Under the pieces are notes generated by a model. It did no database searches, was not told where the DNA came from, and saw nothing but the letters and a program-made list of their open reading frames with translations. 64,000 bases of DNA. It comes from Blasia pusilla. Its lineage: Eukaryota; Marchantiophyta; Marchantiopsida; Blasiales. The stretch's first letter is position 1, and every line of letters starts with the position of its first letter. The stretch is taken from NCBI GenBank assembly GCA_050084515.1, contig CM114273.1, forward strand, positions 6,200,001 to 6,264,000. The letters are read 5' to 3'. This document shows, in pieces, positions 44,971-54,832 of this stretch. Both the position numbers and the translations under genes were made by a program.

Positions 44971-45637
44971 CAACCTGTTGAATTTTCTTTGGTACAGGGT
45001 GGAATGGAATCACTTCTCAAAATCTTTCCTTTGTTATGGTGAGTTTTCTTGCAAGGGGTGCAAGCAATCCGATTCCGACGGGTTGCAAGAGTTGCAACTT
45101 GTAAAATTCCGACGGGTTGGGAGGGATACAGCTTCTTGGTTTCTCAGATTTAGGATCTGAATGAAGGGACATCGCTCTTTACTGCATACCTACCAATTTT
45201 GGTTCAATTATCGCCTCCTGTGTTCACATTTCACAAAGTTGGTCTTTATTTGAATCTTTCATTGAGTTGAGATTGCCACTTCTAGTCAAATTATTTGCCA
45301 ATGGTCCTCCAACAAAAGTACCCACAGCACAGCCATCAGAGATTGAGACAAGCAATGTGAAGAAACTTAGGCTCACATGGAGAGTGATGTAGTGGAGTTA
45401 TGATGTCAACATATTTTTTCGCCCCTTGGAAAAAGGAGGTTTCTTTAGGCCCGAATGTGGACCACTACCTACTCTCTTCTAAAGATTTCATGAATTTGAA
45501 AGCAAACAAAAACTTCAAATATGTCAAAAAGTTTTGAAGAGAGGAGGCGGATTTGGCCCTTTTTTTTATGAGAGATCCTCCTCTCTTCCTCTCTTCCTCT
45601 CCTCACTTTCTCTCTCATGTCAAAATACCAGCCCCCC

Positions 45638-46905
45638 GATGGAAGGAACAAGATGTTGGCCTTTATACCAGTACAATGTGAAGTCTGCCTTTCTAAATGG
45701 GAGTCTCAAGGAGGAGGTGTATATATCTCAACCACTTGGTTTTGAGACACCCAAATCAAAAGAGAAAGTGTATTTGCTTCATTAAGCATTTTATGGGTTG
45801 AAGCAAGTCCCAAGGGTGTGGTATCAACAAATAGATACATTCTTCTGAGAGAAGGGTCTCATCAAGAGTCCGTCACAAGAAAATTTGTATGTGTTTTAGG
45901 AAGATGGGATATATATGTTAATAGTCGTGTATGTGGTTGATCTGATCATCACATAAGATCACGATAAGAAAATAAAGGAAATGAAGGAAGTGTTGAAATC
46001 TGAGTTTCAAATGTCAGATTTAGGTCTTTTGCACAACATTATAGGGCTAGAGATTTGGCAACAGTCAGATTCTATTTTTCTCTCTCAGCAAAAGTATGCT
46101 CAAGAAATCTTGAAGGAATTCGAGATGACCGAGTGTAAGGCAGTGGTCTCACCAATGGAGGTAGAGTTGAAACTCTCAATAGAGGCTGTTTCACCATTGG
46201 TAGATGAAAAGTTATACAGAAAGCTTGTGGACAGTTTGATATTTTTGTGCAACACTAGACCAGACATTAGCTTCGTTATGGGAGTGTTGAGTAGGTTCTC
46301 AACTAAGCCTAGTGAGAATCATTGTAAGACAAAGATGCGTGTGTTGAAGTACATCAAAGGCAGTATCGAGTACGGCATCACCTATGCAGCAAGGACGGAA
46401 ATGAAAACCTTTTGTGACTCAAATTGGGTAGGAGATTCAGATTCTTGGAGATCAGTTTCTAGAATATTATTTCTTGGTAGGATCAGGTGTGGTGTTGTGG
46501 GTCAGCAAGAAGTAGCCTACAAAGGCTCTTTCTTCTACCAAGGCGGAATACGAAGTGGCTTGTTAAGCTTCTTGTGAAGCAGTATGGTTGAGATGGATAC
46601 TGGAGGACATAAGAGAAGTACCAGAAAGTGCAATTGTAATATGGTGTGACAATCAGAGTTGCATTGCCATAGCACATAATCTTGTGTTTCATGCTCTTAC
46701 GAAGCACATAGAGATTCAGTATCATTTCTTTTGTGAGTTGATCGAGAGAGAGGTTTTAAAGTTAGTCTATTGTCCAATAGAGGATAACCGTGTAGACATC
46801 TTCACAAAATCTTTGAGCGGAGAGCAGCTCCAACGATATCTGAAGGGTTTTGGCATCAGTCCAAGATATTAGCTCACTTGAGAGTGGATATTGAGGGGGG
46901 GTGGA
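45638..46905 (+). pseudogene. Ty1/copia reverse transcriptase and RNase H, 3' part, with 3' LTR start
   Basis: Continues the copia element broken at 33825. Blocks: [35 protein letters not shown], active site VVYVVDLII (YVDD changed to YVVD, near 45925), MSDLGLLHNIIGLEIWQ, VDSLIFLCNTRPDISF, and RNase H (FCDSNWVGDSD, IVIWCDNQSCIAIAHN, ALTKHIEIQYHF). The 198-codon stretch 45981-46577 is open. At 46891-46901 a polypurine tract (TTGAGGGGGGG) precedes TGGATTCTCAACATCC, the start of a 3' LTR whose end is not identified. Confidence 0.85.
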
Positions 46906-47099
46906 TTCTCAACATCCACTTTTCTCGAAACCATCAATCTAGGCTTCTCCTTATATAGAAAGTGAAAAAATCACTAAAATCTTTACAAATCTTGGAGATA
47001 CAAAGAAGCCTAGTCTGTCCGTGGGCTCATAGAAGAGCTTCGATGGAACATGAATATGGAGATAACTCGACATATGAGAATGCGCTACCAATGCGGCTC

Positions 47100-47760
47100 T
47101 TGACTATTCCACTCTCATGGACTCTGTCTTGGACCGATGCCAAGACCCTTCAGATGTCGTTGGAGCTTATCTCTGCTCAAAGCTTTCATGAAGATATTTG
47201 CACACTTATCCTCAATTGGACAATCGACTAACTTCAAAACCTCTCTCTCGATCAACTCATGAACAAAATGAAACTGAATCTCTATATGCTTTGTACGAGC
47301 ATGAAACATAGGAATATGTGTTATGGCAATGGAACTCTCATTGTCACACCACATTACAATAGCACTTTCTGGTGCTTCTCTTATATCCTCCAATATCCAT
47401 CTCAACCACGCCTTACACTTGTTATCCGAATGCCTTCAAGATTTCTCTAACATACTTTTTGCCGAGAGAGAAAATAGAATCTGATCATGCCAAATCTCCA
47501 ACCGTATAAAGTAGTGCAAAAGACCTAAATATGACATTTCATACTCAGATTTCAACACTTTCTTCATTTCCTCTATTTTTTCTCTATGGTCTCCTATGTT
47601 GATCAGATCATCCATATACATGACTATCAACATATATATCCCATCTTCGCAAAACACATACAAATTTGTTTCTAACGGACTCTTGATGAGACCCTTCTCT
47701 CGGAAAATGTATCTATTCATTATATCTATTTAAGCTACGACTCGACTATTTCACAACTCG
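47100..47760 (-). pseudogene. second copia fragment, opposite orientation
   Basis: Minus-strand relative of the same copia family with an internal deletion. 47720-47436 carries GIYMLIVMYMDDLINIGDH with the YMDD active site intact and EMSYLGLLHYFIRLEIWH. 47405-47115 carries the RNase H end (MRWILEDIREAPESAIVMWC, ARTKHIEIQFHF). About 500 bp coding the segment between are missing. It faces 45638-46905, leaving a gap of about 200 bp between the 3' ends. Confidence 0.8.
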
Positions 47761-47869
47761 AGAAACTAGGAATTTTACCTAATTTTCTTCAGTTCTAGTA
47801 ATCAAATTTTTTTGATAGTCCTCATAACGCTACTCCATAAAACCACCTATGTCATCATATTATGACTCC

Positions 47870-48070
47870 TTTGACGTTTATGTCGGAACCATCAATCTAG
47901 ACTTCTCCTCATACAAGGATCGATCAGATTAATGGTGCTAAGAGAAGTGGATGTTGAGAATCCAACACCCCCTCAATATCCACTCATGTGGACTAGTGTC
48001 TAGAACGATGCCAAGACCCTTCAAATGTCATTGGGACTGATTTCCGCTCAAAGCTTTCTTGAAGAAATTT
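47870..48070 (-). repeat. third copia 3'-end fragment
   Basis: On the minus strand, ATTGAGGGGGTGTTGGATTCTC (shown as the cores ATTGAGGGGG and TGTTGGATTCTC) with flanking sequence repeats the RNase H end, polypurine tract and LTR start of the copia family (compare 46850-46960). No open frame. Confidence 0.7.
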
Positions 48071-48089
48071 TTTTAAAGTTTAAACACCA

Positions 48090-48790
48090 TTTTTTTCCCT
48101 ATGTTCTTGAGGTTGGGGTGCCCCTTTGGGAAAAGTTTCGTGATTTTTGAACCCTTAGTTGAGGGGAGGGTAGAAAAAGAGGGATTGATAAAACCTTCTT
48201 CCAACCATTGTATGGTGATGAAAATTTTCACAAGCCTCTTCATTAAATATCTCCAAAACTTCAAGGATTCAGATCTACCATTTAGACCCACATGCTCATA
48301 CCAAAAAATGAAAGACCTTGTTTAGATTTGCGATTTTTAATTCCATTTGTGAATGGTCATTTGAAGTTTTTTTTTCTTTTCCATTGTGTTCTTGTCATTG
48401 GAGTGCCCTCAGGGAAACGTTTCTTGTTTTTTGACCCTTCTTGAGGGTGGAGGGAGAAAAAGACGGATCACAAAGAACAAGGAGGACTTTCAATAAGATT
48501 CTTCCAAGTCATTATGTCATTTTCATGTTAACATGGCGCTATCTTTTCTTCTCGCAATTGGATGGTGATGAAAATTGGCAAGAGCCTTTCCATTAAATCT
48601 CTCAAGAACTTCAACGGTTCATTTAGCATCCCATGCTCAGACAAAAATGAAAGACCTTGTTGAGGGTTTACAATTTTTGATTCTATTTATGAGTGATCAT
48701 TTGAAGTTTTTTATTTTTCCTTGTGTTTGTGTCATTGGAGTGCCACTCGGAAAATTTTCCTGATTTTGGATCCCTTCTTGAGGGTGGAAG
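48090..48790 (+). repeat. satellite-like tandem array, about 2.3 units of 280-340 bp
   Basis: Units start near 48090, 48368 and 48708. Each has a T-run, then TTCTTG(A/T).. GGNGTGCC, GATGGTGATGAAAATT, TTCATTAAAT-like and AATGAAAGACCTTGTT. A degenerate isolated unit lies at about 50020-50110. No coding content. Confidence 0.75.
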
Positions 48791-50790
48791 TGTCGTGCAC
48801 CTACTCTCCTTGAACGTTAATCTTTTTGTTACTGGAAGCATGCGTTTAGTAGGTCATGCTCTCAACGCTCATCTAAATCCAAACACGCACTGGTTAGTCA
48901 GGTCTTGATCAATGAGCGGGCTAACTTTCCGAGTTCTCGCCTCAGTCTCTCATCAAGCTCAACCTTCCTAGTTTCGTGGTTTACAACACAGCAAGTCTCG
49001 AAAGACTTGGGACAAACTTTCTCGCCGGGTTCAAGAATCTCAAACGGCATTTTGCTCTTGGCGGTTCCAACTTTCCAATGGACATCCATGAGTCCCTAAC
49101 CAAGACTCACACAAAGTGAATCTCGGTTCAGAATCCAAGTGTGGCATACAAAGTCCACTCCCTTGGATCAGGTTTGGGTTTTGAGTTCTAACGCCAAACT
49201 CCCTGTTCCATCCCGTGCCTCGAGATGCGGTTTGGTGCTCAAAGTGGGCATTCAAGTTCCAAGATATCTTGAGAGACTCCTCCTTTATTAGTACCTTTGG
49301 GATCTTGGGGATCTTGAGGAAAGACGTAAGGGCCTCTCCAATTGGCCTCAATTCGATTGCTCTCACAATTATTTTTGGCCAATATCTCAGTTTGTACTTA
49401 TGCGTTTGCTAAGATCTTTGATGTGATGGAAGCATCTCAAGATAAGCTTGCTAGCGCGCTCTTATTTGTCACAAATGCATATGTGGGCTAAACTTTATGG
49501 TCCAAAACATAGTCAAATTTCCCAAACGAGTCGTGTTCCAAAATTGGTTCTCACCTCTTCGGCAACCAACCTTCAAAGAATCAACTCATCTCAAGTCTTT
49601 CCTCGCGTTTGGTCTAGGTTTCATGGTCGCGACCACTAATGCATGAAACAAACAACTTTGTTTTGCGTTTTGTCTCTTGGACTTTTCCAATAGACCTTCC
49701 AAAAGCCTTTCCAAAGCGCGATCATTGTTGCGTGAGTCCACTTGAGTTCTAATGTTCCGCTTGGCGCCTATTTGGTGTTGTTTGGTTTTGAGGGTCACGG
49801 CATGACAGAAGGAAGAAAAAAGACTTGGTGGTGATGAGTAATATAGGAGTAAAGTTCCTTGTCTCCATTGAACTTTATTTGTCTTACCTACAAACCGAAA
49901 GGTGGCACCGTTGGATCAACGTGAAACATGAGGGATGTGGGGTTGGGAATTCCCTCTCAATCATGGACAGTGTGGATCTTTGATATCATTCCCCATACTC
50001 ACTTTAAAAGTTCAAACTTCATTTAGGGTTTTTAACTTCTAATTCCCTCCATGGATGGTTATTTGGAGATTTGCTTTTTGTATTGGGAGCGTGACGTATA
50101 AGTGCATGTCCCAACAAGGTTTCATGATTTATGGGCTAGGGAACCTTTGTTCTAAATCATATAGGTGTGGATCTATTTTTGTGAGATTTTGTGTTAGTGT
50201 TGTGTTTTAGAGGTTTGGGCCGCCTTCTATATACATGTCATTATATCCTACAACCTGATCGCATGGGTGCACACATGTCGTGGGTGTATCTAGATTTTCT
50301 AGTCGTAAGGTTAACCGAGTCTATGTGGCCAAGATGTTTAGGTGGTTTTCTCCGCCGCTTAGTTTTGGAGGCAGAAAAATGACAACACTTTAGCCCTCAT
50401 AAGGATGGGAAAGTGCCCTTTTGTATATACCTTGTAGTTCTATGTCCACGTGGCATTGAGATTGGGTCCTCGTTTGATGCGGCATGTTAAGTCTACGGTG
50501 GCAAAGATCAACACTTTGGCAATTCCTCGCTTTTTTTGGACTTCGTTTTGGTTTGGAAAGCTTGGATTAAGGTGTGTTTCGGTCTAGAAGGCCCGGTTTC
50601 AGGTGTTCCCTAATCTCGTGTGGATATTTTTGTGAACCCTACCATCCAAGAGTGAGAGAAAGAGAGGGAAAGGTTACCAAAAAGATTATGCAAGGCGCAA
50701 GGAGAGCGCGTCCACTTCAGACCTTGTAGAGCATTATTTCAGAAGAGGATGAAAACGTGGAGATAGGGTTCTGTAACTATTATTGAAAGC
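48791..50790. other. no gene recognised
   Basis: Mixed-composition DNA with frames up to about 108 codons, none with a recognisable domain. Contains the isolated satellite-like unit at about 50020-50110. Confidence 0.45.
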
Positions 50791-50791
50791 T

Positions 50792-50819
<28 letters not shown>
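50791..50819 (+). repeat. (CT)n microsatellite
   Basis: About 14 uninterrupted CT units. Confidence 0.95.
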
Positions 50820-50823
<4 letters not shown>

Positions 50824-50861
50824 TTGTCACGACATTGAAGGCAAAGGGCTTGTCTCTTGCG

Positions 50862-50915
50862 AGCTTCATATGTTTGCCTCAGCTTATCCAAAAGCTGAGG
50901 CAAATATATGAAGCT
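50862..50915. repeat. 24-bp inverted repeat with 6-nt loop
   Basis: Arms AGCTTCATATGTTTGC.. (50862-50885) and its reverse complement (50892-50915), with one G-T type mismatch and loop ATCCAA. It lies 43 bp after the CT tract. The stem is too short for a typical plant microRNA precursor. Confidence 0.85.
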
Positions 50916-53900
50916 ATAAAAGCATGTGGGGATTATAGAAAACTACTAAAGAAGGATACATGGTGGGAAACGACTCTCACACACCACTATGGAGAACGAA
51001 ATTTTGTAATGAGAGAATGAGCGGAGGTTGGTCCCCTTCTCAATTATATAAGGTATGTACAAGCAAGCCTAACCCTAATCTTAACCATAGTCTGGAGTTA
51101 GACTAACTGTGATTAACCAACCCTAGTTAAGATAATTGCGCTTAACTGACTAACCAAGATTAAGCTTCCCTACTTCGTATGAGTACCAAATGTAGTAGTT
51201 TGGATGTCTGAAGAACTTAATTGTAACTCTGTCTTCAATACTCTCCGAACCTCAATTCCATCCTCTACTTTTTTTTTAGTTCTTATGCCGCACTTTCCAT
51301 CCGAATCCCTTCTCCCTTCCATCTTGTATCTATTTGTCAATTTCGTTTGTCCACTCTTACTCTATTCATTTATCCCATCTATACATGTGCCCCACTCTCC
51401 ATCTAACCATAAACTTCTTCTCCATCCCCCCAACCTACATCGGTCATCTTGGTGTGCCAAAATATATCTTGGAATCCTCTACCACTAGCCTACTCATAAT
51501 TATGTGTATATATAGGAGATTTAAATCATGATATATAAAACCAGATTTTCTTTTGCATATTTATACATTTTAAAAATTGCATTTATATTATTTTTCTTTA
51601 AAAGTAGCTTCTACATGAATATTATTTTTTTAGTCGTTAAGAACTCATAACTCCATACCCAAAATAATAAATAGCTGAATTTTCAAACATTTTATAAAAC
51701 TATTTTTAAAATATTGGAAAAAAATTGATAATACTCAAACCATTCATATAATCTAATAGGATATTTTATTGGACCACATAAAGTTTAAAAATAATCCAAT
51801 GTTTACAAAAGTTGATCATCGGAAAATAATTTTTTAAGATCATCTTGCACTAAATAAGAAGAATGGATTCAATTATAAATGTGGTGAGCGAATATTTCTT
51901 ATTTCTAGAATTTAAATTTTGGAAAATGCAGATGGTCAAAGATGAACATGAAAATGCAAACCACACTTCAAACGTTTATCCTTAAAGCCCCCCTTCTCTT
52001 TCCCCTGAAAGACCTTTCTTCCTTTTTCTTCCCTCTTTTGTAATTCTTCTCTGGAATCTCTCCAAATAGGAGTGCATAAATTATACCGAGAGACATATAT
52101 TGCAAGAAGTGGTGCTGACACTTAGACTTTTTGTTGGAAGGGGTGGACGGGGAAATTAGGAACGGAAGGAGTGGAGGTGGAGGAAGGAAGAAACGGGAAA
52201 GTGTAGAATGTAGAGGCAAGTGGGGAGCGTGAGAAAGAAGGGGGAGGTGGGCCCACATGGACAAGTTCATCTAAAGGACGGATGTAAGTCAACAGATATG
52301 GACTTTCTCCACATGCAACCTTGCCCTTGTGACATGTGATCGTCTCCATTCCACGGTTTGGATCAAACAACCAAAGTAAAAATTTCAAAAAATATTGTAT
52401 ACCTTGGATATTCCAAAATTTTATTTTTCTTTTCAAATGCCAATATGCTACCTCTTCCAATGCTTTGGTGTTGGGCTCCATATGTGGGCATAGTAGGACA
52501 CTTGCTGCCAGAAACGATTTGATTGCTATTTTGGGTGCCAAATCCACCTCAAGGGTTCCACTGAATCCCCAAATTTTTTAAAAGAAAATAAATTATAAAA
52601 ATTTGAAAATATCGAATATTCAATAAGTGCCAAATTAAACCTTACTCCATATCCTTAAAGTAGACTTATAATCTCAACTTGTTCTTACACGTCTCAATTA
52701 AGAGTGTTCAAATTCTTTTTATCTTCTTTATCTACAATAAATATTCTAAGATTATGCACATGCTAATAAATGCAAGATGTGAACTTAGATGATAAATTTT
52801 GCAATTAAATCTTGTAGTGTTTGACTATTCTAAAATAACTATCCTAAGAAATCATCAAAAAATTTCAAATGTGAGTAGGAAATTTACCAATCCATTAAAT
52901 GGGCTTACAGAAGTCTACATATACAAACCTTCCTTGTGTAATCTTGCATGATAGTGATGTTTGGCCCTTGCTTTTAGTTGGCACCCACTTTGGAACCCTA
53001 GATGTCCCATGCTTACATAGCGCTAGGAAGCACCACTATCATATGGTGTCCTCCTACCCTTATTAAATTTTGTTATGCAGTTTTCAGGAATTTAAAAAAA
53101 ATGCTCCAAAACTTATTCTTCATTTGTCCTAGTTTAGTTTCTGTAGTCAAATCAATATGAGTTAGAACAAAAATTTTAAAAATTACAAGGAAATCTAGTT
53201 GTGAGATAGGAAAATGGCAATAAATGGTTGAAATTTTAGTGAAATGCATGCAATATGTTAAGAGATGGGGCTAAAAGTAAGGTGGGCCAAGATTACATCC
53301 AAATCAATCCTTACAAGGCTAATGGTAAAGGGGCCAAGAAGATCCAGAAAAGTAGTATTCTTATCATACAATCTATATTACTATAAGAGAATATCTTCTT
53401 GATTTTTAAACATTAATTTAGATTTTTTATACTCTCCAATTTGATTCTCACACGATTCCTTAAATCCCTTGAGTTTGACTAGGTGAGTCACGAGTCAATT
53501 TCACTCGATCCATTAGGTAATGTAAATTACCTAACGGACTGAGTGGACTAATTTAAATTGTCCAATGGTATCATTAACCTATGTATGGCATGGCATCATT
53601 AACCTATGAATTGCATAGTATAAAAGAACAAGAAATGGTTTGAATAGAGTTTAGAAATACAATTTAAGGACCATTTAAGTTCAAAATGCAATCTTCCATT
53701 TTGACTACATAGCATACCCATACAATCCACTAAACTCTTATTTTTCCATTTTTTATTATTATTCCATATAATTAAAAAATTCAAACCCTTGATGAACTCT
53801 CCATTCCTAGTCTCAAATAATGGCCTAGAGTCTATAACTTAAGTAAAACTTCTTAAAGTATCGCTAATCACCTCTTTAATAAACATTGCTATCCTCACTA

Positions 53901-54414
53901 CCAATAATTTCCACTCCTTGGGTCGTTGGGGAATATGGAATAAATCTTCCCTTTATAACTTCTCACCCTTCCTAAAAATTCAAATGTTGTCTTTTTACAC
54001 CACCCTCAAATTTTCCAACACTGAATATTACTCTCATAGTAGCTCTTTAGAGTCTTTTATGATATTCCATTCATTATCATGGCCTCTTGGATTTGCGTGT
54101 CTAGTCATGGAAAGAAAGAAAACAAAAATATTTTTCCTACTTAGGAATATTTTTTCTCGGTTGTTTGCAACGAAGATGGGTTAAATGGAGGAGCCCGAAG
54201 CAAGAGCTAATTTCACCCCGAAGCAAGAGCGATTTGAAGGAAATAAGATCCATCAGGGAGTCCAAAACTCAAAAATATTTTAATTAAAATTTAAAAATAA
54301 ACATGTGATTATTTTTATTAATTTCCTATTTTTTCACATACATAGCATAATATAAATTTACAACTAATAAGAATGCCAATAGTTACAAATGTCTCTACTC
54401 CACTAGGTTGACTC
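50916..54414. other. no gene recognised, AT-rich
   Basis: Very AT-rich intergenic DNA. A frame of 141 codons (52122-52547, minus) and others show no domain, and their composition follows the DNA around them. No repeats with both ends were found. Confidence 0.5.
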
Positions 54415-54625
54415 TATAGAAGTGAAATGCTTCACTTCTTATAGGCTATGTTCCCCCCACCTCCCCAACCCTTATAATAACACCACTTTCCTTATAGACC
54501 ACGCCCCACCCAAAAACCCTTGCATTAACCCCACTTGTCTTATACGCTACGCCTCCACCCACAAAGCCCTCATAGTAAACCCCTTCCTTTATTTTATAAG
54601 AAGTGAAGTGAAGCATTTCACTTCA
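54415..54625. repeat. fold-back element with internal 50-bp tandem repeats
   Basis: The left end is itself a hairpin (AGAAGTGAA, loop ATGC, TTCACTTCT at 54418-54439). The right end (54596-54624) is the inverse of the left with a 5-6 bp insertion. Between them are three diverged units of about 50 bp (54443-54495, 54496-54543, 54544-54592), each with a CCACC/CCC-rich first half and ending TTNCTTAT. It lies about 200 bp downstream of the P450 stop codon. Confidence 0.7.
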
Positions 54626-54666
54626 ATCTTATGTTCTCCCCTTATGTTCCTCCTTATGCTTCACTT

Positions 54667-54672
54667 TTTATT
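54667..54672 (-). terminator. possible polyadenylation signal of the P450 gene
   Basis: AATAAA on the minus strand, about 160 nt beyond the stop codon at 54833. A second AATAAA lies at 54593-54588. Position is plausible for a plant 3' UTR; not otherwise supported. Confidence 0.35.
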
Positions 54673-54832
54673 TGTCCTCCGGGAGCAAGGAGAACTCTTG
54701 AGGACCAGTAGACTCTTAAACTCGAAATGACTGAAGGTTGATGGCGATGGTAGCCACGATGGAAAGGTCACAGAGGCTGCCACTATGACGAATCTCGCAC
54801 GAATCGCATGCTCGGCATCGGGAATCAGCCAC

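Larger units (their letters stand above)
33826..45637. mobile_element. Mutator-like element (11.8 kb) inserted in a copia element
   Basis: Flanked by a perfect 10-bp duplication GATGGAAGGA (33816-33825 and 45638-45647), within the 8-11 bp range of Mutator-like elements. Ends are G-rich: GGTGCGG at the left, and GGGGGGCTGG on the opposite strand at the right. Both ends carry long purine-rich GAGAGGAAGAGAGGA-type tracts in inverted orientation (33829-33891; complement at 45583-45613), which act as degenerate terminal inverted repeats. Inside: a SWIM-type transposase gene on the minus strand, a divergent multi-exon gene on the plus strand, and many copies of a short palindrome found only between the two TSDs. 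Both genes contain stops and frameshifts, so the element is no longer autonomous. Confidence 0.75.

Noticed and set aside
33826-45637. Palindrome clusters as a CRISPR array
   Set aside because: Repeats are irregularly spaced, variable, dispersed through introns of a eukaryotic transposon, and there are no cas genes.
50862-50915. Hairpin as a microRNA precursor
   Set aside because: The stem is only 24 bp with a 6-nt loop, which cannot hold a miRNA/miRNA* duplex with flanking stem.
52122-52547. 141-codon open frame on the minus strand
   Set aside because: No domain, no splice context, and composition typical of the AT-rich DNA around it.
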